A DNA stretch of 64,000 nucleotides, taken from Leisingera coralii (lineage in GTDB: Bacteria > Pseudomonadota > Alphaproteobacteria > Rhodobacterales > Rhodobacteraceae). Positions within the stretch are counted from its first letter, which is position 1. The number at the start of each line of letters is the position of its first letter. Of the stretch, positions 33,721 through 40,929 are shown one piece after another. The notes under the pieces were generated by a model. It had not been told where the DNA came from and ran no database searches. It worked only from the letters and a program-made list of their open reading frames with translations. The translations under genes were made by a program, and so were the position numbers. The DNA lies in assembly GCF_049056525.1 (NCBI RefSeq), contig NZ_JBHUPT010000021.1, positions 1 through 64,000 on the forward strand, written 5' to 3'.

Positions 33721-33746
33721 GGAACCATACCGGCCTGATGCGGGTT
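33721..33746 (+). promoter_or_regulatory. EcfG-type promoter of the PRC-barrel gene
   Basis: GGAAC (33721-33725), 17-base spacer, GGTT (33743-33746): one difference from CGTT in the -10 element. It lies 56 bases before the chosen start codon. Confidence 0.65.
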
Positions 33747-33801
33747 GGGTGGCTGTAACTCAAGCGCGCAGATGAGTGAAACTGGAATGGAGATCAATCC
33801 G

Positions 33802-34452
33802 ATGAAACATCTTTTGCTTTCGACTTCGCTGATCGTCGCAACCGCCGTGCCCGCCTTTGCCGGCACCGAAACCGAAACCGAAGCTTCCGGCAGCGCCGGG
33901 GCCGAAGTCCAGCTGGAAACCCCGGCCGTTGATGCCTCGGGCGAAACCAGCGTCTCGGGCGAGGCCCAGGCCGAAACCGCTCCGCTGGAGCAGGAGGCCG
34001 AAGAGCTGGCCAATGAAGCCGAAGCTGGTGTTGCCGAACTGGCCAATGAAGCCGAAGCCGGCGCTGCCGCAGTGGAGCAGGAAGCCAGCGAACTGGCCGC
34101 CGAGACCGGGAACGCTGCCGAGAGCATGGCGGACGCAGTCAACCCTGACGCGGACGGCCCGGCCATGGAACCGCTGGCCGAAGGCGAAATGACCACTGAG
34201 GCTCTGACCGGCGCCTGGACCTATGACTCCAATGATGAGCACATCGGCGAAGTGTCACAGGTGATCGTCAACACCAGCGGCAGCGTTGAAGCGGTGATCA
34301 TCGACGTTGGCGGTTTCCTGGGTATCGGCGAGAAGCCGGTGGAGCTGACCATGGGCGATCTGGATATCGGCAAAATGGACGGCGACATCCGCGTGAAGAC
34401 CCATCTGACCCGCGAGGAGCTGGACGCTCTGCCTGAGTACCAGTCCGAGTAA
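33802..34452 (+). CDS. Secreted PRC-barrel domain protein
   Basis: 216 aa from the ATG after GGAG; upstream in-frame starts would bury the signal peptide. A Sec signal (about 20 residues, cleavage near AFA-GT) is followed by an Ala/Glu-rich, low-complexity region with near repeats (ELANEAEAG twice; EQEAEELAN and EQEASELAA), then a PRC-barrel at about 135-205 (LTGAWTYDSNDEHIGEVSQV...DVGGFLGIGEKPVEL). Such proteins are envelope stress proteins of alphaproteobacteria with no known catalysis. An EcfG-type promoter lies upstream. Confidence 0.88.
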   Translation: MKHLLLSTSLIVATAVPAFAGTETETEASGSAGAEVQLETPAVDASGETSVSGEAQAETAPLEQEAEELANEAEAGVAELANEAEAGAAAVEQEASELAAETGNAAESMADAVNPDADGPAMEPLAEGEMTTEALTGAWTYDSNDEHIGEVSQVIVNTSGSVEAVIIDVGGFLGIGEKPVELTMGDLDIGKMDGDIRVKTHLTREELDALPEYQSE

Positions 34453-34462
34453 CACACCCTTT

Positions 34463-34490
34463 CTCAAAGGGGCCTGCTGGCCCCTTTGAG
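34463..34490 (+). terminator. Hairpin after the PRC-barrel gene
   Basis: CTCAAAGGGGCC (34463-34474) and GGCCCCTTTGAG (34479-34490) form a perfect 12-bp stem with a four-base loop, 10 bases after the stop codon. There is no T-run directly after it. Confidence 0.7.
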
Positions 34491-34574
34491 AGCCGCCCGT
34501 TTGCCCCCGTCCTGCTGCCGGTTCCCTGCCTCGTACCGGCGTTTCGGGCAAACATCACTGCCAGGCGGCCCTTC

Positions 34575-34607
34575 AAGGCCGGGTTCCGCATCGGAACCCG
34601 GCCTTTT
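34575..34607. terminator. Strong hairpin between the PRC-barrel gene and the ExoD remnant
   Basis: AAGGCCGGGTTCCG (34575-34588) and CGGAACCCGGCCTT (34592-34605) pair perfectly (14 bp, three-base loop) with TTTT on the plus-strand side. It would also fold on the minus-strand transcript of the ExoD remnant, about 220 bases from that promoter. Confidence 0.65.
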
Positions 34608-34612
34608 GGGCT

Positions 34613-34798
34613 ATTTAAGGCAGGCACCCCGCTCAGCGGCGTGCCCACGGCCAGGGCCGGAACCGCCAGAACCGCCGAAAGCGAGCTGTGCCCAAGTTCC
34701 TCTGTCAGCCTGGCCACGGTGACCGGGCCGTCGGTCTGGCGGACGATGCGGCTGGTATCCTGCGGGACCTCCGCAACGGGTTGTTTCGAAGAATTCAT
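34613..34798 (-). pseudogene. Truncated ExoD-like (exopolysaccharide synthesis) gene
   Basis: The first about 62 codons read like the N-terminus of ExoD family membrane proteins: GPVTVARLTEELGHSSLSAV, then LAVPALAVGTPLSGVPALNS. ExoD continues for another 130-140 residues with several membrane helices. Here the frame instead runs through a terminator-like hairpin into non-membrane, Arg/Pro-rich sequence antisense to the PRC-barrel gene. I read it as a 3' deletion. The upstream EcfG-type promoter is intact. Confidence 0.55.
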
Positions 34799-34834
34799 GG
34801 GTTTCCGTCTCTGGCTGCTCTTATGCGCAAGACA

Positions 34835-34860
34835 AACGTCCGGGCCGGCCGGGAAGTTCC
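34835..34860 (-). promoter_or_regulatory. EcfG-type promoter of the ExoD remnant
   Basis: On the minus strand GGAAC (34860-34856), a 17-base spacer, CGTT (34838-34835), a full match. It lies 37 bases upstream of the remnant's ATG. Confidence 0.7.
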
Positions 34861-34932
34861 GCCCGTAACTCCCTGATGGCCAAAAGGAACCCGTCCGGAA
34901 CCCGCGCTAGGCGAATTTGGGTATAAAAATCA

Positions 34933-34958
34933 GGAACCTTTCAGGCGGCCTGCGCGTT
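34933..34958 (+). promoter_or_regulatory. EcfG-type promoter of the periplasmic protein/entericidin pair
   Basis: GGAAC (34933-34937), 17-base spacer, CGTT (34955-34958), a full match. It lies 48 bases before the start at 35007. Confidence 0.75.
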
Positions 34959-35006
34959 TCTGTGATGCATCCCCAAGAGGGACAGACATGGAAAGGAGCA
35001 TAGAAA

Positions 35007-35495
35007 ATGACTCATCTGATCCGCACTACCGCCCTCGTTGCCGCTATGGCCACCGCAGCAGCTGCGGGGTCCCAGGTTTCCGAAATCGACGTGACTGCCG
35101 ACCTTGGCGCGATCGAGAATTACGAGGCTGCCAAAGTCTGGACCAGCCTGGAAACCGACCTGGAAACCGCCTTGGCCAAGAACCTCGTGGGCCAGATCGC
35201 GGGTGAAGATGCCGGAGAGGCCGCGGAAATCCATATCGAGATTGACTCCGTCGCGCTTGCCAGCAATTTCAAGCAGGCGCTGGGCGTTGGCGAATGGGTG
35301 CTGAAAGGCGATGTGGACATCGACATGCCCGACGCCTCCAAGGACATGCGCTACGACCTCACGGTCTCCGCGGATCAGGTCAACGCGTATTACCCCGAAG
35401 GCACCGATCCTGCTGCGGTGAGCGTTGACAGCGAAGTGTTCTACAACGCCATCATCGACGCCTTTGCCAGCAATGTCGCGTCGAAACTGAAATAA
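35007..35495 (+). CDS. Putative periplasmic protein of unknown function
   Basis: 162 aa with an AAAGGAG ribosome-binding site and an N-terminal signal segment (LIRTTALVAAMATAAAAGSQ). The mature part is acidic and alternates beta-strand-like stretches (EIHIEIDSVALAS; DMRYDLTVSADQVNAY), with no Cys and no catalytic motif that I recognise. It has an EcfG-type promoter upstream and an entericidin gene 10 bases downstream, so it is probably a general-stress envelope protein. Confidence 0.8.
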   Translation: MTHLIRTTALVAAMATAAAAGSQVSEIDVTADLGAIENYEAAKVWTSLETDLETALAKNLVGQIAGEDAGEAAEIHIEIDSVALASNFKQALGVGEWVLKGDVDIDMPDASKDMRYDLTVSADQVNAYYPEGTDPAAVSVDSEVFYNAIIDAFASNVASKLK

Positions 35496-35505
35496 GGAGG
35501 CCGCC

Positions 35506-35631
35506 ATGCGTACCATGATCGCGCTTTTGGCACTGGCCGGACTGGCTGCCTGCGAAACCGCCGAAGGGTTCGGCCGGGACGTGTCGAACCTTGGTGATGA
35601 AATCACCGAAGAGTCCCAGGAAGCGCAATAA
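35506..35631 (+). CDS. Entericidin A/B family small lipoprotein
   Basis: 41 aa. The N-terminal lipoprotein signal MRTMIALLALAGLAAC gives a lipobox (LAAC) with acylated Cys at position 16. The remainder (ETAEGFGRDVSNLGDEITEE) is the typical entericidin sequence. It has AAGGAGG before the ATG and lies 10 bases after the preceding gene. Entericidins are stress-induced envelope lipoproteins. It is followed by an intrinsic terminator. Confidence 0.9.
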   Translation: MRTMIALLALAGLAACETAEGFGRDVSNLGDEITEESQEAQ

Positions 35632-35661
35632 GACGCCCGTCCGCTTTCCTGGCCTCCCGGT

Positions 35662-35699
35662 AAACCCGGCGGCGATCCAAGCCGCCGGGTTTTGTTTTT
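35662..35699 (+). terminator. Intrinsic terminator after the entericidin gene
   Basis: AAACCCGGCGGC (35662-35673) pairs with GCCGCCGGGTTT (35681-35692), 12 bp, followed by TGTTTTT. Confidence 0.88.
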
Positions 35700-35709
35700 C
35701 CACTGCATG

Positions 35710-35734
35710 GGAACTTTTGCAGGGTCGCTGCGTT
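35710..35734 (+). promoter_or_regulatory. Orphan EcfG-type promoter (candidate sRNA promoter)
   Basis: GGAAC (35710-35714), 16-base spacer, CGTT (35731-35734), a full match. It starts 11 bases after the entericidin terminator. No start codon with a ribosome-binding site follows before the next terminator at 35803. Confidence 0.7.
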
Positions 35735-35741
35735 GGTCTTG

Positions 35742-35836
35742 AAAATAACGGCCCGAAGTCCTCCCCCCGCCCGGTTTGATCCGGCAGTTTCGGGCCTCCT
35801 CTAAGGCACCTGGGCGCACCCCAGGTGCCTTTTTTA
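35742..35836 (+). ncRNA. Candidate stress-induced small RNA with CCUCC motifs
   Basis: A transcript of about 95 bases is predicted from the EcfG-type promoter at 35710-35734 to the terminator at 35803-35836. GGCCCGAA (35750-35757) pairs with TTCGGGCC (35789-35796). The enclosed segment shows a CCTCCCCCC run (35760-35768) and a CCGG/CCGG inner hairpin, and a second CCTCCTCT precedes the terminator stem. CCUCC-rich loops that can bind Shine-Dalgarno sequences are known from stress sRNAs of Rhodobacter. There is no ORF in the stretch. The 5' end is an estimate. Confidence 0.5.
35803..35836 (+). terminator. Intrinsic terminator of the candidate sRNA
   Basis: AAGGCACCTGGG (35803-35814) pairs with CCCAGGTGCCTT (35820-35831), 12 bp, with a run of seven Ts from 35830. 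It is oriented for plus-strand transcription, while the adjacent gene on the right is on the minus strand. Confidence 0.88.
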
Positions 35837-35864
35837 AGCGCCGCTGCGCGTGGCAGCGGCTTGT

Positions 35865-37349
35865 TCAGACGATATCTTCAGTAGCGCCAGGCAGCGGCTG
35901 CTGAAGCTCCGCCATCTTGTCCGGATCATGCGGTACCAGCAGCCCGCGGCGGGCCTCGGGACGGCGCACCTGGTTGCGGCGGATCTCCCGCTGCCACCAG
36001 GCGGCGGCGCTGGCCGGCTCCAACGCTTCGGGTGGCAGATCCTCCTGCCACCAATGCCGCGCAAGGTCCTTCCACAATATGTCGATCCGTGCGTGCTGGC
36101 TGATCCGCAGGGCTGCCTCGGTGTCCCAGCGCATTGATCGCCCGTTCAAGTTAGCCGAGCCGACCATGGCAAAATCCCGGTCGGTGACCAGTACCTTGCT
36201 GTGCAGATAGATGATTGGTGAACCCGACAAGACCGCAGGCGCGTCGCGGGCGGCCATGCGCCGCTGAACCGGGCTGGCAACGCAGGCGCGGGTGCCGAAG
36301 GCCTCAGTCACCTCTGCCAGCGCTTCCGCCTGCAGAGCCATGCCATAACGGGCGTCCAGATCGCGGTTGCCTTCAAAGGCGACGTCGTCGGGCAGCGCGG
36401 GCAGGATCAGGATCAGCGACAGCGCAGGATTGCGGCGCGCGGCGCGGGCCAGCCCTCGGGCAATCGGGCTGGAGCGCAGGAACTGGGATTCCAGGTAAAT
36501 CAAATTCCGCGCCCGCTCGAAGGCGGCCAGGTGGTCCTCCTCGATCTCCTTCAGCACCGTGCGGGGCGACAAGGCCCAGAACCCGGCGCGGCGCGGTGCC
36601 GACATCGTGCGGCGGATCAGCTTGCCTTCCGGCGGCCGCTTGCGCAGGGCGATCTCATCCCGGAACCGCTCCAGGTGGCGGGCCGCCTCTTCGGCTTCGG
36701 GGCCGCGCAGCATCAGCTGCACGTCCGCCCAGGTCTCATGCGCCGGCTGGTCATGCTCCAGCGTGTCATAGCGGCGCCGGTTCAGATCCAGCCCGCCGAT
36801 ATACAGGACCTCCCGGTCGATCACCGCAATCTTCTGGTGATGCGACACCGGGTAGAGCTGCGGCAGCCCCGGGCGGCTGGCCGCAGCCGGCCGCAGCCGC
36901 TTGGGCAGCTTGCGCAGTTTGCGCAGCACAAAAGGCGAAAACGCGAGCCGCGGCAGCAGCCCCGCCCGCGCCGGATGCAGCGAGGCGGCGACCGACAGCA
37001 GTGCTGCCTGCTCCGGGGCAAGCCCTGCCATGACCTCCTGCGCCTGCGCCAGCGTCTTCTGTGCGGCAGCATGCAGCGGCGCCGCCATCACCGGGTCGAA
37101 ATCGCTCACCACCAGCTGCACCCGCACCCCGCGCCGCAATGCATCGGCGATCAGGCCGGCCCAGGTTTCCCCGACCTCCCGTGCCTCCGGGCTGAGCAGG
37201 CGGGTGGCAAAATCGAACAGGCGGAAACTGGCAAGGAGCTCACGCTTCGCGCCCAGCACCGCACGTTCAAACGCGGGCCAGGCCTCTTCGGCGGTAATCA
37301 GCACCTCGAAATCGCCGTGGCGCTGTTCAGGTTGCGGCTCCTGCGGCAT
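35865..37349 (-). CDS. Phospholipase D family protein with two HKD motifs
   Basis: 494 aa from the ATG after AGGAG. Both HxKxxxxD motifs are intact: HHQKIAVIDREVLYIGG near 180 and HSKVLVTDRDFAMVGSANLNG near 400. The family hydrolyses or transfers phosphatidyl groups; the layout (two HKD motifs, no membrane helix) resembles PLD-like and cardiolipin-synthase-like cytosolic proteins. It overlaps the end of the stress histidine kinase gene by 23 bases and is the last gene of the nepR-ecfG-kinase operon, so membrane lipid remodelling in stress is a fair inference. Confidence 0.88.
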   Translation of the reverse strand: MPQEPQPEQRHGDFEVLITAEEAWPAFERAVLGAKRELLASFRLFDFATRLLSPEAREVGETWAGLIADALRRGVRVQLVVSDFDPVMAAPLHAAAQKTLAQAQEVMAGLAPEQAALLSVAASLHPARAGLLPRLAFSPFVLRKLRKLPKRLRPAAASRPGLPQLYPVSHHQKIAVIDREVLYIGGLDLNRRRYDTLEHDQPAHETWADVQLMLRGPEAEEAARHLERFRDEIALRKRPPEGKLIRRTMSAPRRAGFWALSPRTVLKEIEEDHLAAFERARNLIYLESQFLRSSPIARGLARAARRNPALSLILILPALPDDVAFEGNRDLDARYGMALQAEALAEVTEAFGTRACVASPVQRRMAARDAPAVLSGSPIIYLHSKVLVTDRDFAMVGSANLNGRSMRWDTEAALRISQHARIDILWKDLARHWWQEDLPPEALEPASAAAWWQREIRRNQVRRPEARRGLLVPHDPDKMAELQQPLPGATEDIV

Positions 37350-39099
37350 GTTTCTCCTGATCCTGCGATGCTGCTGCCGGCGGCACAGCCCCGGCAACGG
37401 CGGGGAACCCCAGCCGGTAGGTATGGCTGTCCTCGGTTTCGTATGTGGAGGCCTCGCCCTCAAGCTGGGTGGCAAAGGCCATCATCAGCCGAGCGCCGAT
37501 ACCGGTTCCGTCGGTGGCCTCTTCCGGGGGTATCACCGGCTGACCCTTGGTGTTGGTAATCTCAAGCTCCAGCCAGTTTTCGGCGGTTTCGCGCAGGCTG
37601 ACCAGGATTTCCGGCTTTCCACCGTCGGGCACGCCGGCATATTTGACCGCGTTGGTCATCGCCTCCGAGACCAGCATCGACAGGGTCACCCCCTGATCCT
37701 GGCTCAGCGGCACCTGCGCCAGGTCCGTCCTGATCGCCAGTTTCTGTCCGGCACCGGGGATCATCGCGCCGATTTCGGAAATCAGCGCGTGGATGAGGTC
37801 GCGGCTGTCGACGGTGGTCACATCGGGGTTGGTATTCAGGCTGCGGTGAATGGTGGCCAGGCCGCGCACCCGCCGCTGCAGCTGCGCCAGCATCCGCCGG
37901 GCCTCCGGGGTTTGCGCGTTGCGGCTCTGCATGTTCATGATCGAGGCAACAAGCTGCAGGTTGTTCTTGACCCGGTGGTGGACCTCGCGCAGCAGGATGG
38001 TCTTTTCCTCCAGGTCCAGCTCGCGCCGCCGCTCCGCCTCGCTGAGGATGGCCACCATCCGGTTGAAGGATTGCTGGGCTTCGGCAAACTCGCGCGGCGG
38101 CGTCACCAGGTCCAGGCTGGGATCCTCGCGTTCCCCCAGCGCATAGCGGCGCATCGCCTTGCGCAGCGCGCTCAGGTGGCGGATCACCATCCGCTGCAGC
38201 CCGAAGATGGCAACGGCAATGCCGGCAAGCCACATCAGCACCGGGAACACCAGCGTCACCAGCGAAGCCGGGTTTCTGGCCGCGGACATTGCGTTTTCCA
38301 CAGGCCAGCTGCCGATCACGGACACCTGGCCGGGAAGGATATCGCTCACGGCAAAGAACCGCTCCTGGCCGGAACGGGCATCTTCGAAAAATGTGTCGCC
38401 CGTGCGGGCCACCAGGTCCCGCCGGGGGACTGAGTCCGGCAGCGCCAGCGAGGCCTCCTGCTCGGGAACGCTTGCAGAGAGGATTTCGCCCTGCGCGTCC
38501 ACGGTGACGTACTGAATGCCTCTGTCCTGCCCGTCTGCACCGCCCGGGTCGGCGCCGACCTTGTGAGGAATGCCAATAGACACGTATCCCAGCAGAATGC
38601 CGTCGCGCAGCACCGGGCTGGTCGCCAGCAGGTAGCTGCCGCTGTCGTTCAGCAGGCCCCGGCCCAGGGCAAAGGATAGCTTAGTGGTTTGTTTCGCCTT
38701 CAGATACATCCATTTGCCGGAAAGGTCCCGCGTCCGGCCGTCGGAGGCACACTCCATCCTACCGTCCAATGACACGAAGGCGGCAAAGGTGAACGGGTTC
38801 GCCCCGTTTGTGAACGCCTTCAGCATCCGGATGCAGCCGGCGCGGTCCTCCACCACCGGCAGGATGGCAGCGGCCAGCCCTTCGGTGGCGCCGCCCGCCC
38901 GCTGCAGCAGTTCCCGCTCCCTGGCCGCGGCCCGTTCGGTGCGGTCCAGCAGCGAGGCGCGCGACAGCCGGGCGGCCTCTTCCACCACCGCGTTGGTCTG
39001 GTACAGCGCAATCAGCCCCAGCGGCAGCAAGGCAAGCGTCATCAGCGCCGCCAGCCTGACCAGCAGGCTGCCCGCTTGCAGCCGGGGCATTTTGATCAT
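37327..39099 (-). CDS. HWE/HisKA_2-type sensor histidine kinase of the general stress response
   Basis: 590 aa; the ATG overlaps the ecfG stop codon (ATGA). An N-terminal helix (about 15-32), a periplasmic sensor region (about 35-285), a second helix (about 295-315), a HAMP-like linker, then HisKA_2 with the phospho-acceptor His in LREVHHRVKNNLQLVAS and an HATPase with MLVSEAMTNAVKYA and a GTGIGARL motif. Kinases of this type (PhyK and relatives) phosphorylate PhyR. Genetic coupling to nepR-ecfG and divergence from phyR support that role. The periplasmic ligand is unknown. Confidence 0.9.
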   Translation of the reverse strand: MIKMPRLQAGSLLVRLAALMTLALLPLGLIALYQTNAVVEEAARLSRASLLDRTERAAARERELLQRAGGATEGLAAAILPVVEDRAGCIRMLKAFTNGANPFTFAAFVSLDGRMECASDGRTRDLSGKWMYLKAKQTTKLSFALGRGLLNDSGSYLLATSPVLRDGILLGYVSIGIPHKVGADPGGADGQDRGIQYVTVDAQGEILSASVPEQEASLALPDSVPRRDLVARTGDTFFEDARSGQERFFAVSDILPGQVSVIGSWPVENAMSAARNPASLVTLVFPVLMWLAGIAVAIFGLQRMVIRHLSALRKAMRRYALGEREDPSLDLVTPPREFAEAQQSFNRMVAILSEAERRRELDLEEKTILLREVHHRVKNNLQLVASIMNMQSRNAQTPEARRMLAQLQRRVRGLATIHRSLNTNPDVTTVDSRDLIHALISEIGAMIPGAGQKLAIRTDLAQVPLSQDQGVTLSMLVSEAMTNAVKYAGVPDGGKPEILVSLRETAENWLELEITNTKGQPVIPPEEATDGTGIGARLMMAFATQLEGEASTYETEDSHTYRLGFPAVAGAVPPAAASQDQEKHAAGAAT

Positions 39100-39653
39100 G
39101 CGGCGCCCTGCTGGGCAACGATCCCGGCGGTGACGGTGTCGGTCAGTTCCATCTGGCTGTCGCTGTCCAGTTCCATCAGTTCGGTCAGCCGGGCCCGGGC
39201 GCGGTTCACCCGGCTTTTGATGGTGCCGGTCTTCACACCGCACATCTCTGCCGCTTCCTCGTAGGAAAAACCGCCTGCACCGACCAGCACCAGCGCTTCG
39301 CGCTGCTCGTCATTCAGCTGGGCAAAGGCGGCCTGAAAATCGCGCATGTGCAGACGCCCGTCGTGATCGGGTTTCTGCGCCAGCGTTGCGGACAGCGCCC
39401 CGTCGCCATCCTCAACCTCACGCTTGCGCTTGCGGCGCAGCGAGTAAAAGGTGTTGCGCAGGATGGTGAACAGCCAGGCCCGCATGTTCGACCCGTGCTC
39501 GAACTTGTCGATATTCGTCCAGGCCTTGACCAGCGTGTCCTGCACCAGGTCGTCGGCTGTGGCGCTGTTGCGGGTCAGACTGATGGCAAAGGCGCGCAAG
39601 GCGCCCAGGTGATTGACCAGGTCGTCTCTCGGGTCCTTTGCGGTGTCAGTCAT
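39096..39653 (-). CDS. ecfG: EcfG-family general stress response sigma factor
   Basis: 185 aa ECF sigma factor. Sigma region 2 (DDLVQDTLVKAWTNIDKFEHG; NMRAWLFTILRNTFYSLRRKRKRE) and region 4 (LNDEQREALVLVGAGGFSYE; EAAEMCGVKTGTIKSRVNRA) are both complete. Its start lies inside the nepR coding end (eight-base overlap) and its stop overlaps the kinase start, so all three are translationally coupled. NepR should sequester it until phosphorylated PhyR takes NepR away. GGAAC-N16/17-CGTT sites throughout this island fit its recognition sequence. Confidence 0.93.
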   Translation of the reverse strand: MTDTAKDPRDDLVNHLGALRAFAISLTRNSATADDLVQDTLVKAWTNIDKFEHGSNMRAWLFTILRNTFYSLRRKRKREVEDGDGALSATLAQKPDHDGRLHMRDFQAAFAQLNDEQREALVLVGAGGFSYEEAAEMCGVKTGTIKSRVNRARARLTELMELDSDSQMELTDTVTAGIVAQQGAA

Positions 39654-39855
39654 CGGAGCGGTCCTCCTTGGACAGTTCCGGGGCGGGAGGCGTCGCAGCC
39701 CCCTTTTCCTTGAGTTGCTTCAGCAGATCGGTGAACCGGTCCGGAACCGGCTCATTCGCGATCTCGTCGAAAGCCCGCCTGAGGTTTTCATCTATTTCGC
39801 GGTCGGCCTTTTCGTTGCGCGGCCGGGGGGGTCTTAGCTGTGTCATGCCATCCAT
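39646..39855 (-). CDS. nepR: NepR-type anti-sigma factor
   Basis: 69 aa. The core DENLRRAFDEIANEPVPDRF and the helix following it (TDLLKQLKEK) are the conserved NepR helices that grip EcfG or PhyR. An alternative in-frame ATG at 39846 would give 66 aa. The ORF extends further upstream without family similarity. A full-match EcfG-type promoter lies 30 bases upstream, so the nepR-ecfG operon is autoregulated. The small size explains why such genes are often missed. Confidence 0.88.
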   Translation of the reverse strand: MDGMTQLRPPRPRNEKADREIDENLRRAFDEIANEPVPDRFTDLLKQLKEKGAATPPAPELSKEDRSDD

Positions 39856-39876
39856 CGGTTTTTTGCGCGGTTTTCT

Positions 39877-39902
39877 GGAACCAAAACGCACAGCGGCGCG
39901 TA
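39877..39902 (+). promoter_or_regulatory. Near-match EcfG-type promoter facing phyR
   Basis: GGAAC (39877-39881), 17-base spacer, CGTA (39899-39902; consensus CGTT). It lies 37 bases before the phyR start and overlaps the opposing nepR promoter almost completely. Confidence 0.45.
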
Positions 39903-39909
39903 TAGTTCC
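39885..39909 (-). promoter_or_regulatory. EcfG-type promoter of nepR-ecfG-kinase-PLD
   Basis: On the minus strand GGAAC (39909-39905), 16-base spacer, CGTT (39888-39885), a full match, giving a start point about 20 bases before nepR. Confidence 0.8.
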
Positions 39910-39938
39910 ATGTATATTGCAAAAAAGGACATCACAAA

Positions 39939-40754
39939 ATGACCGCTCAATCGGGAGAACTGATCGCCAGCCAGATTGGTGCAAACCTGCCCTATCTGCG
40001 CCGCTACGCCCGGGCGCTGACCGGCAGCCAAAGCAGCGGCGACCAATATGCCCTGGCCTCGCTGGAGGCGATCCTGGCGGGTGACGCCGAATACGACAGC
40101 GGACTGTCCCCAAAGGTGGCACTGTTTCGTGTCTTCCATGCAATCTGGTCCTCCTCCGGTGCCCCGGCGGGCGAGGAGGAAAGCGATGCGGGCTTGGCAG
40201 CCAGGGCGCAGAAATACTTGCGCCGGCTGACCCCGAACACCCGGGAGGCGCTGCTGCTGCACACCATCGAGGAGTTCAGCGCAGCCGATACCGGCACCAT
40301 CATGGGCGTGAGCGAAAGCGAAGCCTCGGAGCTGATCTCGATCGCCTACGAGGAAATGTCGCGGGCGACCGCCGGTAAAATCATGATCATCGAGGACGAA
40401 GCGGTAATCGCCATGGACCTCGAAGCGATCGTCACCGGCATGGGGCATTCGGTGACCGGCATCGCCCGCACCGAGTCAAACGCGCTGGACCTGGCGGCAA
40501 AGGATTCCGCCGATCTGATCCTGTCGGACATCCAGCTGGCGGACAACTCCAGCGGCATCGACGCGGTGAACGGTATCCTGGCCAAGCATGGCGACCGTCC
40601 GGTGATCTTCATCACCGCCTTCCCGGAACGCCTGCTGACGGGCGAGGGGCCGGAACCGGCGTTCCTGATCTCGAAACCCTACACCGAGGAGCAGGTACGC
40701 TCGGCGGTAAGCCAGGCGATGTTCTTCTCCTCGACCGAAACGCTGAAAGGCTGA
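39939..40754 (+). CDS. phyR: PhyR general stress response anti-anti-sigma regulator
   Basis: 271 aa. The N-terminal half is a degenerate ECF-sigma-like domain (LRRYARALTGSQSSGDQYAL; LTPNTREALLLHTIEEFSAADTGTI), and the C-terminal half is a receiver (KIMIIEDEAVIAMD) with acceptor D197 in LSDIQLAD and Lys in LISKPYT. On phosphorylation the sigma-like domain binds NepR and frees EcfG. It is divergent from nepR-ecfG, the standard arrangement, and is followed by an intrinsic terminator. Confidence 0.95.
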   Translation: MTAQSGELIASQIGANLPYLRRYARALTGSQSSGDQYALASLEAILAGDAEYDSGLSPKVALFRVFHAIWSSSGAPAGEEESDAGLAARAQKYLRRLTPNTREALLLHTIEEFSAADTGTIMGVSESEASELISIAYEEMSRATAGKIMIIEDEAVIAMDLEAIVTGMGHSVTGIARTESNALDLAAKDSADLILSDIQLADNSSGIDAVNGILAKHGDRPVIFITAFPERLLTGEGPEPAFLISKPYTEEQVRSAVSQAMFFSSTETLKG

Positions 40755-40779
40755 CGCTGCCCGGCGGGGCAGAAAGCCA

Positions 40780-40814
40780 GAGGCCCGGGCCGCATGTGCG
40801 GTCCGGGTCTTTTG
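40780..40814 (+). terminator. Intrinsic terminator of phyR
   Basis: A stem formed by GACCCGGACCGCA-type complements (AGGCCCGGGCCGCA at 40781-40794 with TGCGGTCCGGGTCT at 40797-40810, one G-U and one mismatch) followed by TTTTGTT. Confidence 0.75.
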
Positions 40815-40836
40815 TTCCGGCCGCGTGCCAGCGGTC

Positions 40837-40876
40837 ATAAAAAGGCCCCGCCCCGGGGAGGAGACGGGGCGGGGTT
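40837..40876 (-). terminator. Intrinsic terminator of the dps gene
   Basis: On the minus strand AACCCCGCCCCG pairs with CGGGGCGGGG and is followed by CCTTTTTATG, 54 bases after the dps stop. Together with the phyR terminator it insulates the two convergent genes. Confidence 0.8.
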
Positions 40877-40929
40877 TGGCGCCTTCCTGCAGGACGGGAG
40901 GGTGGCAGGAAGGCGGAAACAGCTTCAGG

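Noticed and set aside
34298..34612. C-terminal continuation of the ExoD-like frame
   Set aside because: It crosses a strong hairpin and runs antisense to the PRC-barrel gene. The residues are Arg/Pro/Ser-rich with no membrane helices, unlike ExoD.
34886..34901. Two further GGAAC sequences upstream of the periplasmic protein gene
   Set aside because: Neither has CGTT or GGTT at 16-17 bases. Only the third GGAAC at 34933 makes a full promoter.
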